From positions 1-64,000 of the forward strand of contig JACRJZ010000055.1 of the NCBI GenBank assembly GCA_016219875.1: a stretch of 64,000 nt of DNA, given 5' to 3'. The DNA is from Verrucomicrobiota bacterium. Its GTDB lineage: Bacteria; Verrucomicrobiota; Verrucomicrobiia; Limisphaerales; JACRJZ01. This document shows, piece after piece, positions 47,639 through 55,951 of the stretch (positions within the stretch are counted from its first letter, which is position 1; each line of letters opens with the position of its first letter). Position numbers and translations under genes: made by a program. The notes under the pieces are model-generated. The model saw only the letters and a program-made list of their open reading frames with translations, had not been told where the DNA came from and made no database searches.

Positions 47639-48379
47639 ATGATTGACGAACCAACACCAGTCGTCAGCGATTCCTTCCAGCAGGCCTGGGCGAAGGTGGT
47701 GAAGCTGCTCGCCCAAAAGGATTGGGAAACGCGGAACTTGATGGTCCAGATCAAGAATACGCAGACGTTCGATGATGGCTTGCACGTGAGGTTCGACGGC
47801 TTCTGCCGGCGAGTCGAGATTCTCGGACCTCGGCATGTCGCCTACACCATCTTTCCGCACGAGGCGTACGCGAAGGCGAAGACGGCAGAGCGCCTATTCA
47901 GAGCATACAACCGGAGCAATGGGCTCTACGAACGGCTGCAGAGGCGCTACCGCAACCATTCAAGCTGGGGCACGTATTTCCGTCGGATGACGCAGTACGA
48001 TGGCGGAGGAAAGCCGGTCAATCAGTTGGAGAATATCATCAAGGCGCTCAACACGCGCGCGAACGTCAACAAGGCAGCCTTGACGATCGTCATTCAGAGG
48101 CCAGGCGGCGAGACGATCCGTCCGCTGGGCGGGCCTTGCCTGAATTACCTTGCCGTCCAAGCGGAGCGGGATGGACAGACGACGTTGGGGTTGCTGGCGG
48201 TGTACCGGAACCACGATTTCCTGCAGAAGGCGTACGGCAATTATTGGGGACTCTGCAACCTGCTTGGGTTCCTGGCGAACGAGACGGGGACTGTCGCTGG
48301 CCCAGTGACCTGCATTTCGTCACACGCCTACGTGGAAAATCACAAGCTGGCGCTCAAGGCGTTCGTGGAGGCGCTATGA
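47639..48379 (+). CDS. Divergent thymidylate-synthase-fold protein
   Basis: A 246-residue protein whose C-terminal half aligns by eye with thymidylate synthase. GGPCLNY has the nucleophile-position Cys (C167), VYRNHDFLQKAYGNYWGL matches the LYQRSxDxxLGxPFNIA region (Asp193, Asn201), and SSHAYVENH (228-236) matches the nucleotide-binding DTHLYSNH. WGTYFRRM (110-117) recalls YGxQWR. The N-terminal 90 residues are unlike ThyA. The family also includes dUMP/dCMP hydroxymethylases, so the reaction could be C5 alkylation of a pyrimidine nucleotide, but that is inference. The radical SAM gene overlaps its stop (ATGA). Not a housekeeping ThyA. Confidence 0.72.
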   Translation: MIDEPTPVVSDSFQQAWAKVVKLLAQKDWETRNLMVQIKNTQTFDDGLHVRFDGFCRRVEILGPRHVAYTIFPHEAYAKAKTAERLFRAYNRSNGLYERLQRRYRNHSSWGTYFRRMTQYDGGGKPVNQLENIIKALNTRANVNKAALTIVIQRPGGETIRPLGGPCLNYLAVQAERDGQTTLGLLAVYRNHDFLQKAYGNYWGLCNLLGFLANETGTVAGPVTCISSHAYVENHKLALKAFVEAL

Positions 48380-49416
48380 TTCAATATCACCAGCGCCCAT
48401 TCCGCCTGCGGGAGTTCAAGATCGAAGTCACCCACCGCTGCGAGTTGAACTGCGTCCATTGCTCCAGCGACGCCCGGCCGTCGAACACGCTGGAGATGCA
48501 GCGAGAGGATTGTCTGCGCATCCTGGCGCAAGCGGTTCAGATGGGCGCAAAAGAGGTAGCCTTCTCCGGCGGCGAGCCGCTGCTGTGGACACATCTTGCC
48601 GAATCGGTTGAGGTGGCCAGCAAAGGCGGACTTAAGGTGACTGTTTACACAGCGGGCGTTGTTGACGATTTCAAAGCGAAGGCACGCACGCTGTTCAAGC
48701 GCGGTGCGGAGCGTTTCATCTTCAGCATCTTCGGCGGCAACGCGACGAGCCATGAGCGCATCACGAGGGTCTTCAGCAGCTTTGAGCGGACCTGCGACGC
48801 CGTTAAGGCGGCAAAGCAGGTTGGCGCGGCGACGGAACTGCACTTCGTTCCGTTGTCCACGAACTACCGCGAGCTTCGCGACGTGGCGGAACTGGGCAAG
48901 CAGCTTGACGCAGATCAGGTGAGCGTGCTGCGTCTGGTGCCGCAAGGGCGCGCAACTCTGATTCAAGGCCGGGCGCTGACACGGGTGCAGAACCTGGAAA
49001 TGCGCCGACAGATCGTGGAACTGCGCAAGGCGGGATTCAAGATCCGCACCGGCTCGCCCTACAATTTCCTGATGTTGAACGAGAGCCCGGCTTGCTGCGC
49101 TGGCATTGACCGCTTGATCTTGGGCCCCGACCTCCGCGTTTATCCCTGCGACGCCTTCAAGCAGGTGAGAGCGGAGCAGGTCGTGGGCACCTTGAATTTT
49201 TCATGCCTCCGGAACACTTCACTCCAGGAGTGCTGGGAGAAGTCCCCCTTCCTGGAGGCAATCAGAACCTACCTCACGACACCGTTTCCAGACGGATGTG
49301 ACGATTGCCAAAACCTGGAGAAATGCCTTTCCGGGTGCTTGGCCCAGAAGGTCATCGCGTCCGGGAACCTGAACAAGCGTTCAGACCCGGAATGCCTGAA
49401 GGCCAGAAAGAATTAA
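48376..49416 (+). CDS. Radical SAM/SPASM-type enzyme
   Basis: A 346-residue enzyme. The cluster-binding CELNCVHC (C22, C26, C29) binds the SAM-cleaving [4Fe-4S], and AFSGGEPLL is the SAM motif. The C-terminus has a SPASM-type Cys set (VYPCD, GCDDCQNLEKCLSGC) for further Fe-S clusters. The substrate is unknown. I place the start at 48376 because MIQYHQRPF leads directly into the fold and overlaps the upstream stop; longer frames run through the ThyA-like gene. The downstream glycosylase gene starts 1 base after its stop. Confidence 0.87.
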   Translation: MIQYHQRPFRLREFKIEVTHRCELNCVHCSSDARPSNTLEMQREDCLRILAQAVQMGAKEVAFSGGEPLLWTHLAESVEVASKGGLKVTVYTAGVVDDFKAKARTLFKRGAERFIFSIFGGNATSHERITRVFSSFERTCDAVKAAKQVGAATELHFVPLSTNYRELRDVAELGKQLDADQVSVLRLVPQGRATLIQGRALTRVQNLEMRRQIVELRKAGFKIRTGSPYNFLMLNESPACCAGIDRLILGPDLRVYPCDAFKQVRAEQVVGTLNFSCLRNTSLQECWEKSPFLEAIRTYLTTPFPDGCDDCQNLEKCLSGCLAQKVIASGNLNKRSDPECLKARKN

Positions 49417-49417
49417 C

Positions 49418-50560
49418 ATGCTCAGTACCTTTGATTCATTCACGAAACCCGCGCGGTTTGATGATCTCGTTCAGTCGGTGCAACACTGCAATCTGTGCCC
49501 GCGCCTCTGTTCGCGGCGGAAGGTGCTTTCGCCCGCCAACGGCAACATCGAAGCCAAGGTGCTGTTCGTGGCGGAGGCGCCAGGGCGTCTTGGTGCCGAC
49601 CGGACTGGCGTGCCGCTCCACGGAGACCGGACGGGCGACAATTTCGAAATGCTTCTGGGCAATGTGGGATGGAAACGGGAGCAGGTATTCATCACCAACG
49701 CCATCCTCTGCAATCCGCAGGAAGACAACGGGAACAACGGCACCCCGACCCCGGAGGAAATTGCCAACTGCTCGTCGTACCTGGAGATGGTGATCGCGAT
49801 GGTCAAGCCCGACGTAGTGGCGACACTGGGCAAGACTGCGTTGGAAGCCCTCGATCTGATTTCGCCTCACGGAATTGAACTCCAATCGGGCGTTGCACGG
49901 ATGGTTCCGTGGTGGGACCGAAAACTGTTCCCACTGTACCATCCCGGACCCAGGGCACTCATCCACCGCTCCGTGGCCAAGCAGCGCGCCGATTTCATGC
50001 TGCTGGCCAAGCAGGTTGATCCAGTCAAAGGGTTGTTAGAGCGGAAGAGGCCGGAGGCGCGCCCGGCTCGACTCGCTGTGGAGCAGCCGACCGCCCTGCA
50101 ACAAGCGGTCAGGGCGATCCTGGAGATGCAGGGCAAATTGACGTTCTTCAAGCTCACCAAGCTCCTTTATCTCGCCGACCTCCAGGCTCTGATAGCGTTG
50201 GGGCATACGTTCGCTGGGAACGTTTATCTCCGGCAGGTTGACGGCCCCTGGCTCCCTCATCTGGACAAAGAGCTGAAGCCGATGGACGGCTTTGAGGTGC
50301 GTCGGTTCTTCGCCCACAAGCTGCCCATGGTGGCGCGCGGACCTAGCCCTCGTTTTGGGCCGGAGTTGGATGATGCGGTTCTCGAAATCCTGACGGAGGT
50401 CGTGGCAAAGTACGGCGGTCTCAGCAACGCGGCCATCAAGACGACGGTCTATCAGACGGAGCCAATGCGACACATCCTGCGCGAGGAGCGAGCCGGCAAG
50501 GATATGCGGAACAAGCCAGTCCTCTATCGAAATAAAGCTGCTGGCAACCCGGAAGCTTAG
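49418..50560 (+). CDS. Uracil-DNA glycosylase (family 4-like) fused to Panacea domain
   Basis: A 380-residue two-domain protein. Residues 1-205 match Fe-S uracil-DNA glycosylases: CNLCPRLC (24-31), FVAEAPGRLGADRTGVPLHG (motif 1 region, with EAPG), TNAILCNPQEDN with C98, C118 as the fourth Cys and the catalytic-loop YHPGPRALIHRS. Residues 225-370 are a Panacea/SocA-like antitoxin domain (LTFFKLTKLLYLADLQAL, GPWLPHL). The glycosylase would remove uracil-like bases from DNA; the fused domain suggests regulation of, or by, a toxin or protease. The fusion is unusual. Confidence 0.82.
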   Translation: MLSTFDSFTKPARFDDLVQSVQHCNLCPRLCSRRKVLSPANGNIEAKVLFVAEAPGRLGADRTGVPLHGDRTGDNFEMLLGNVGWKREQVFITNAILCNPQEDNGNNGTPTPEEIANCSSYLEMVIAMVKPDVVATLGKTALEALDLISPHGIELQSGVARMVPWWDRKLFPLYHPGPRALIHRSVAKQRADFMLLAKQVDPVKGLLERKRPEARPARLAVEQPTALQQAVRAILEMQGKLTFFKLTKLLYLADLQALIALGHTFAGNVYLRQVDGPWLPHLDKELKPMDGFEVRRFFAHKLPMVARGPSPRFGPELDDAVLEILTEVVAKYGGLSNAAIKTTVYQTEPMRHILREERAGKDMRNKPVLYRNKAAGNPEA

Positions 50561-50576
50561 GCAGTGTTCCCACCCA

Positions 50577-50775
50577 GTGGCCAAAACGCTTTACGACCTT
50601 TTGCCGCGCGATGAGAACCTCAGCAGCGACAACCTGCTGGGGCAGTTTCTGAATTACGTCGAGGGGCGGCGGCTCACGCTTTATCCGGCGCAGGAGGAAG
50701 CGGTGCTGGAGTTGTTCGAGGAGAAGAATGTCATCCTGAACACGCCCACCGGTCGGGCAAATCGCTCGTGGCGAT
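50577..50775 (+). pseudogene. Broken 5' part of helicase gene (copy 2)
   Basis: It starts GTG and reads KTLYDLLPRDENLSSDNLLG, then [20 protein letters not shown] and NTPTG. A single missing G in CCCACCGG shifts the frame in the Walker A, and similarity to the intact gene ends within a few bases of GCGATGGC. The start codon and early sequence are intact. Confidence 0.88.
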
Positions 50776-50780
50776 GGCGC

Positions 50781-51014
50781 CTATCGTTCGTCCCCCGGCA
50801 CCGGCAGATTGGCGGGGACGCGGGCGAGGATTTCGTCCACCTTCTGCCAGTTCACACGCTGGGCGCGCTCCGCGATGCTGGGGCGCGTGGCGGCGGCGGA
50901 GACTTGGGCGGAGAGCGCTGCCGCGACAACCTGGTCCACGGTGACTTGTTGCCGCGCCGCCAACTCCGTGGCCTGCCGCAAGAGGGAATCCGGAATGTTC
51001 ACTTGCAGGGTCAT
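50781..51014 (-). CDS. Solitary antitoxin-like protein
   Basis: A 77-residue protein. MTLQVNIPDSLLRQATELAA, then QVTVDQVVAAALSAQVS, is a ribbon-helix-helix-like antitoxin pattern, and the C-terminus (ILARVPANLPVPGDE) closely parallels that of the next upstream gene (VLAQVPDGLPLPGDE). It has no toxin of its own, so it looks like a duplicated antitoxin. Confidence 0.7.
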   Translation of the reverse strand: MTLQVNIPDSLLRQATELAARQQVTVDQVVAAALSAQVSAAATRPSIAERAQRVNWQKVDEILARVPANLPVPGDER

Positions 51015-51094
51015 ATCACGTCGCTGTGTCGGGTAATCGCTCTTGGCGCCCGCACTTGGACACCTGTCGCACGCCGCTTCCCGCAGTTCACAGT

Positions 51095-51331
51095 TCACAG
51101 TTCGTCGCCCGGCAGCGGCAGCCCGTCGGGAACTTGGGCGAGAACGTCGCGAAGGTCCTCAAGGCGGCCACGCTTGGCGCGCGTCTCCATGTCGTCGCGC
51201 ACCTTCCAGGCGCTCAGTTGCGCGGAGAGGGCCAGCGCGATGATCTGGTCGAGCGTCGTCTTCTCTCTTGCCGCCGCCTCCGCCGCCAACGCGGCGAGGT
51301 AGTCCGGCACTTGGGCCTCGATCGTCGTCAT
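51095..51331 (-). CDS. Antitoxin of PIN module
   Basis: A 78-residue paralogue of the solitary antitoxin (IEAQVPDYLAALAAEAAARE, then TTLDQIIALALSAQLSAW). It overlaps the PIN toxin stop by ATGA, marking a coupled module with the toxin gene first. Confidence 0.77.
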   Translation of the reverse strand: MTTIEAQVPDYLAALAAEAAAREKTTLDQIIALALSAQLSAWKVRDDMETRAKRGRLEDLRDVLAQVPDGLPLPGDEL

Positions 51332-51747
51332 GTCCGTAGTATCGCCAGAAAATCGCGGGGTTCAAGGAGGTTCACGCCCAGCTTTCGGGCGGGCTCCAGA
51401 TGCCGGAGGTTGTGGCTGATGAGGTGGTCGGCTTTGCTCTCGACGGCGAGGTGGACGAGCGCTTCGTCGTCCGGGTCGCTCAGCACGGGCAGCCAGACGT
51501 CCGACGGGTATCGCCGCTCGGCCAACGTGCAGAGAGCATCAAGGGTCTTGTGGATGCGCTCAAAGGTCAGGCCGAGCGTGGTCGCCTCGCGCTTGACGAT
51601 TTCCTCGTATTCTGTGAGCACGGTGTTGCTGAGAACCAACGTCCACTTCCGTTGCCACAGGGCTTCAAGAATTTGAAACGAGGCGCCGCGTCGGGAACGA
51701 AGCCCGGCGTAGAGGACATTCGTATCCATGACGGCGCGCAGAGGCAT
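51328..51747 (-). CDS. PIN-family toxin (COG1569-like)
   Basis: A 139-residue PIN toxin. RAVMDTNVLYAGLRSRRGAS holds the first Asp, then SNTVLTEYEEIV (Glu) and SDPDDEALVHLAVESKADHLIS (acidic pair) complete the active site. It belongs to the group annotated as putative toxin-antitoxin system toxin component, PIN family. It precedes its antitoxin on the reverse strand. Confidence 0.86.
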   Translation of the reverse strand: MPLRAVMDTNVLYAGLRSRRGASFQILEALWQRKWTLVLSNTVLTEYEEIVKREATTLGLTFERIHKTLDALCTLAERRYPSDVWLPVLSDPDDEALVHLAVESKADHLISHNLRHLEPARKLGVNLLEPRDFLAILRT

Positions 51748-51837
51748 GGACAGATGGTGAGTCGTTCAACGCGGCCCGTCAATCGCGGGTTGGAGGCGAC
51801 GCTCTTCATCATCCTTCTCCCCCTCGCGGTTCGCGAG

Positions 51838-51843
51838 TAGAGT
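51838..51843 (+). promoter_or_regulatory. Possible -10 box of helicase remnant 3
   Basis: TAGAGT lies exactly 9 bases before the GTG at 51853, the same sequence and spacing as before helicase remnant 1. Confidence 0.3.
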
Positions 51844-51852
51844 CCTCGCTCT

Positions 51853-51910
51853 GTGGCCACGACGCTTTACGATCTTTTGCCGCGCGATGAAAACTTCAGC
51901 AGCGACGCCA
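51853..51910 (+). pseudogene. Broken 5' end of helicase gene (copy 3)
   Basis: It starts GTG and gives ATTLYDLLPRDENFSSD before similarity stops at about 51905, after some 18 codons. It keeps the start codon and the upstream TAGAGT box. Confidence 0.8.
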
Positions 51911-51994
51911 CGCTACGCTTGATTGCAGATGGCGGATTTCAGATTTGAGATTGCTGGCAGCCCAAAGGCAAAACGCGTAGCCTGACCGCCCGAA

Positions 51995-54667
51995 ATGGCG
52001 ACGACGCTTTATGAATTGCTGCCGCGCGAGGATCGGATCACCAGTGATCTGCTCTTGGGGAAGTTCCTCGATTACGTCGAGGGCCGGCGGCTCACGCTTT
52101 ATCCGGCGCAGGAGGAGGCGGTGCTGGAGTTGTTCGAGGAGAAGAACGTCATCCTAAACACGCCCACCGGGTCGGGCAAATCGCTCGTGGCGATGGCCCT
52201 GCACTTCGCGTCGCTGGCGCGCGGGCGGCGCTCGGTCTATACGTGCCCGATCAAGGCGCTGGTGAATGAGAAGTGGCGCGACCTGTGCCGCGAGTTCGGT
52301 CCCGACAACGTGGGCCTGTCCACCGGCGACGCCTCGGTGAATCGCGACGCGCCCATCTTGTGCTGCACCGCCGAGATTCTGGAGAACATCGCGCTGCGCG
52401 ACGGCGAAGAGGCGGACGTGGACGACGTGGTCATGGACGAGTTCCATTGGTACGCCGACCGCGACCGCGGCGTGGCGTGGCAGGTGCCGTTGCTGACGCT
52501 GCCGCAAGCCCGCTTCCTGCTCATGTCGGCGACCCTGGGCGAGACGGAGTTCTTCGAGCAGGAGTTGACGAAGCTGACCGGGCGCGCGACGGCCACGGTG
52601 AAGTCGGAAACGCGTCCGGTGCCGCTGGAATTTGCTTACTCGGAAATTCCGCTGGCGCAAACGCTGGAGAAGCTGGCGGCGGAACGGAAGGCGCCGGTGT
52701 ATGTGGTGCATTTCACGCAAGCGGACGCGGCGCAGAGCGCGCAGGATTTCACGAGTATCAATGTCTGCACGCGCGAGGAGAAGAACCAGATTGCGAACGA
52801 GATCACGGGCTTCAAGTTCACCAGTCCCTACGGGCCGGAAATCCGCAAGTGGCTCAAGCACGGCATCGGGGTTCATCACGCCGGGCTGCTGCCCAAGTAT
52901 CGCGTGCTGATCGAGCAACTCGCGCAGAAGGGCCTGCTCAAGATCATCTGTGGCACGGACACGCTGGGCGTGGGCGTCAACGTGCCGATCCGCACGGTGC
53001 TGTTCACGCGGCTGTGCAAGTTCGACGGGCAGAAGACCGGCATCCTGAGCGCGCGGGACTTTCACCAGATCAGCGGGCGCGCGGGGCGAAAGGGATTCGA
53101 CGACAAAGGCTGGGTGGTGGCGCAAGCGCCGGAACACGTGGTCGAGAATCTCAAGCTGGAGGAAAAATCGGCGCGGGACGGGAAGAAATTCGTGAAGCGC
53201 AAACAGCCGGACCACAACTTCGTGAACTGGGATGTGAAGACGTTTCAGAGGCTCATGGTGTCGCCGCCGGAACGGCTGGTGTCGCGGTTTCAGGTGTCGC
53301 ACGCAATGCTGCTCAACGTGCTGAGCCGGGAGGGCGATGGCTGCCGAGCCATGCAGAAACTGATCCGCGATTGCCACGACACGCCGCGGCAAAAGAAAGA
53401 GCACACGAAGCGGGCGTGGCAGTTGTTCCGGTCGCTGGTGGAGCGGAAGATTATTGAAATCCTTCCCCCGGGCCAACACCCATCCAAACGCGATAACAAC
53501 CTTTTGTTGCAGGTGCAACAAAAGGTTGCAGGGCAGGTGGCGAGGCGCAAACTTCGCGTCAACGTCGAGCTGCAGGACGATTTCTCGATGGACCAGACCC
53601 TTTCGCTTTACTTGTTGGAGACGCTCCCGCTCGTGAACCCAGAGCAGGAGGACTACGCGCTGGTGCTGCTCACGCTCGTCGAGTCCATCCTCGAAGACCC
53701 GGACCTCATCCTGCGCAAGCAACTCGACAAGGTGAAAGGGCAAGCCGTCGCGGCGATGAAGGCCGAGGGGATTGAGTACGACGAGCGCATGGCCAAGCTG
53801 GAGGAACTCGAGTATCCAAAGCCGAACCGCGAGTTCATCTATTTCACCTTCAACGCCTTCGCCGACAAGCATCCGTGGGTAGGCCAGGAGAACATCCGGC
53901 CCAAGAGCATCGCGCGAGAGATGTTTGAGAACTTCCGCTCGTTCGCCGACTACATCCGCGACTACGAACTCCAGCGCGCCGAGGGCTTGCTGCTTCGTCA
54001 CCTGAACAGCGTCTATAAGGTGCTCAAGCAAACCGTCCCCGATGCGGCCAAGAATGATCAGGTGCGCGAGATGGAACTGTATCTCGGCACCATGATCCGC
54101 GCGGTGGACTCCAGCCTCATCGACGAGTGGGAGAAAATGCGCGACCCGAATTACGAACGGCGTATTGCCGCTGAACGAGCGAAAGAGGCCGGCGTGGATA
54201 TGCGCCCGCCCGGCGCGGAGGAAGCGGCGGCGGATATCACGCGCGACCCGAAGGCGTTCACGGCGGTGATCCGCAACCGCATTTTCACCTTCCTGCGCGG
54301 GCTGGTGATTGGAGATTTTGAGGCGGCACTAGCGACGCTGGGCGAAGGCCCCCTCACCCCGGCCCTCTCCCCCTCGGAGGGGGAGAGGGAGAATAGCAAC
54401 CAGCCTTGGTCGGCCGAGCGGCTCCAGCAAGCAGTGGATGATTACCTCGCCGATCACGAGCAACTCCTGCTCACGCCTGAAGCGCGCAACCTTCGCCACA
54501 CCTACGTCGCGCCGTCAGACGACAAGAAGACTTGGCGCGTGCAGCAGATGCTTGTGGATCCCGAAGGCCACAACGACTGGGTGGCGGAGTTCGAGATCGA
54601 TCTGGCGGCCTCGCGCGCGCGCGGCGAGCCAATGTTGCGGCTGCGCAAACTCGGGAGTCTGGCATGA
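51995..54667 (+). CDS. Ski2-like DEAD/DEAH-box helicase with DUF3516-type C-terminus
   Basis: An 890-residue RNA/DNA helicase. Motif I is TPTGSGKS (56-63), II is DEFH (148-151), III is SAT (178-180), and motif VI reads [29 protein letters not shown] and [12 protein letters not shown] are conserved in the Actinobacterial DUF3516 helicases it resembles, and the long C-terminal half also fits that family. Near residue 785 the left end of repeat D is inserted in frame ([14 protein letters not shown]). Its 5' end is repeated three times upstream as remnants. It overlaps the glycosyltransferase start (ATGA). Confidence 0.92.
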   Translation: MATTLYELLPREDRITSDLLLGKFLDYVEGRRLTLYPAQEEAVLELFEEKNVILNTPTGSGKSLVAMALHFASLARGRRSVYTCPIKALVNEKWRDLCREFGPDNVGLSTGDASVNRDAPILCCTAEILENIALRDGEEADVDDVVMDEFHWYADRDRGVAWQVPLLTLPQARFLLMSATLGETEFFEQELTKLTGRATATVKSETRPVPLEFAYSEIPLAQTLEKLAAERKAPVYVVHFTQADAAQSAQDFTSINVCTREEKNQIANEITGFKFTSPYGPEIRKWLKHGIGVHHAGLLPKYRVLIEQLAQKGLLKIICGTDTLGVGVNVPIRTVLFTRLCKFDGQKTGILSARDFHQISGRAGRKGFDDKGWVVAQAPEHVVENLKLEEKSARDGKKFVKRKQPDHNFVNWDVKTFQRLMVSPPERLVSRFQVSHAMLLNVLSREGDGCRAMQKLIRDCHDTPRQKKEHTKRAWQLFRSLVERKIIEILPPGQHPSKRDNNLLLQVQQKVAGQVARRKLRVNVELQDDFSMDQTLSLYLLETLPLVNPEQEDYALVLLTLVESILEDPDLILRKQLDKVKGQAVAAMKAEGIEYDERMAKLEELEYPKPNREFIYFTFNAFADKHPWVGQENIRPKSIAREMFENFRSFADYIRDYELQRAEGLLLRHLNSVYKVLKQTVPDAAKNDQVREMELYLGTMIRAVDSSLIDEWEKMRDPNYERRIAAERAKEAGVDMRPPGAEEAAADITRDPKAFTAVIRNRIFTFLRGLVIGDFEAALATLGEGPLTPALSPSEGERENSNQPWSAERLQQAVDDYLADHEQLLLTPEARNLRHTYVAPSDDKKTWRVQQMLVDPEGHNDWVAEFEIDLAASRARGEPMLRLRKLGSLA
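54350..54393. repeat. Repeat D fragment inside helicase gene
   Basis: CCCCTCACCCCGGCCCTCTC plus a GGGGGAGAGGGAG hairpin arm matches the left ends of the repeat D copies at 37999 and 59347. It stays in frame and encodes [14 protein letters not shown]. Confidence 0.88.
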
Positions 54668-55791
54668 ACCCGCAAAGCCTCGCAGGGGCCGTCCGCAGGT
54701 TTGACTTGAGCTACTCGCTCGCCGACCAGGACGCGGCCCACGGGAAGTCGATTGGGATCTACAATTTCGCCACCAACCTCGTTCGCCACCTGGCCCGCGC
54801 GGAAGAGATTCGGCGGATGACAGTGTTCAGCAATCCAACCGTTACGCGGACTCTGGACCTGGCACAACACATCGCGATCCGAGACTTCTCCTCGCCCGTG
54901 CGCAGCAAGGCAGGCCGGATTCTGTGGGATCAATGGGGCGTGTGTCGGGCAGCGAGACGGGCGGGCCACGAATGGCTGTTTCTCCCCAAAGGATTCAGCC
55001 CGTTCTTGCGTCGTCCGCCGGTCAAGCTGGCCGCCTACGTTCACGATCTGATGGGCGAGCACTACCACCGGCATCATCGAGGTTACGAGCCTCGCCTCGA
55101 ATACGAATACTTCGCGCGCTGCCTGGCCGCGACGCTTCAGCACGCGACGGTCGTTTTCACGAACACCGATTGCACACGCCGGGATGTGGAGAACCTGGCC
55201 CGTCACTGGAACCTTCCTGTGCCCCGCGTGGTCACCGCCGGCTACGGCTTCGACGCCCCCGGCTTGCGCGACCCGGCGGCCAAGGAGAACCGGGTCTTGC
55301 TCTTTGCCAGCAAGGTGCCCCACAAGCTGACGGGCTTGGCCCTCCGCTTTCTGAGCCACTGGCTTGAGACGCGCCGGTTTGATGGACAGATTGACTGCAT
55401 CGGAATTCTTTCCCCCGACATGGAGCGGCCGACGTCGCCCGCCTGGAACTGGATTGGCCGCGTGCCTCCGGCGCGAAGCCGTGAGTTGATCCGCCGCGCG
55501 CGCGTGGTGGTTTATGCCTCCGAGTATGAAGGCTTCGGCATGCCGCCCGTCGAGGCCGTGATGGAGGGAACCTGCCCGCTGTACTCGAACCTGCCTCCTC
55601 TCCGCGAAGTCATGGGGGACGCCGGCCAGGCCTTCTCCAACGACTCCGCCGACTCTTTCGTTGCGGCTATGGATCGCGCGTTGTCCACGCCGCCGGAGAC
55701 CATCGCTGGCTGGTCGCGCGAACTGCTGGCGCGCCATAACTGGCCCGCCGTGACGCGCCGCATCGTTGACGGATTGACGGCGGCAGGCTAA
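54664..55791 (+). CDS. Glycosyltransferase, GT4-like
   Basis: A 375-residue protein of the GT-B fold. The C-terminal half has the family 4 EX7E-type segment [20 protein letters not shown] and [18 protein letters not shown]. The N-terminal half starts [20 protein letters not shown] and includes [11 protein letters not shown]. It presumably transfers a sugar in envelope polysaccharide synthesis. It is translationally coupled to the helicase by ATGA, which is an odd pairing. The downstream epimerase gene is separated by repeat B. Confidence 0.82.
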   Translation: MNPQSLAGAVRRFDLSYSLADQDAAHGKSIGIYNFATNLVRHLARAEEIRRMTVFSNPTVTRTLDLAQHIAIRDFSSPVRSKAGRILWDQWGVCRAARRAGHEWLFLPKGFSPFLRRPPVKLAAYVHDLMGEHYHRHHRGYEPRLEYEYFARCLAATLQHATVVFTNTDCTRRDVENLARHWNLPVPRVVTAGYGFDAPGLRDPAAKENRVLLFASKVPHKLTGLALRFLSHWLETRRFDGQIDCIGILSPDMERPTSPAWNWIGRVPPARSRELIRRARVVVYASEYEGFGMPPVEAVMEGTCPLYSNLPPLREVMGDAGQAFSNDSADSFVAAMDRALSTPPETIAGWSRELLARHNWPAVTRRIVDGLTAAG

Positions 55792-55818
55792 GAGCGTGCC
55801 TCGAGATTCGGGCCTTGC

Positions 55819-55898
55819 GTAGCAGCCGACGTGAGGAGGCTCAAACTGAGCGGTTAGCGATCCGAAGAAGACCAGAGCCTTCTCACGTCGGCGGCTAC
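55819..55898. repeat. Repeat B, copy 4
   Basis: The arms GTAGCAGCCGACGTGAGGAG and TTCTCACGTCGGCGGCTAC are inverted around an interior longer than in other copies, between the glycosyltransferase and epimerase genes. Confidence 0.85.
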
Positions 55899-55951
55899 GG
55901 TTTCAAACACGCTCAAGACTGCGGGCGGCTTCGACGAACGGTTTCGGGGAC

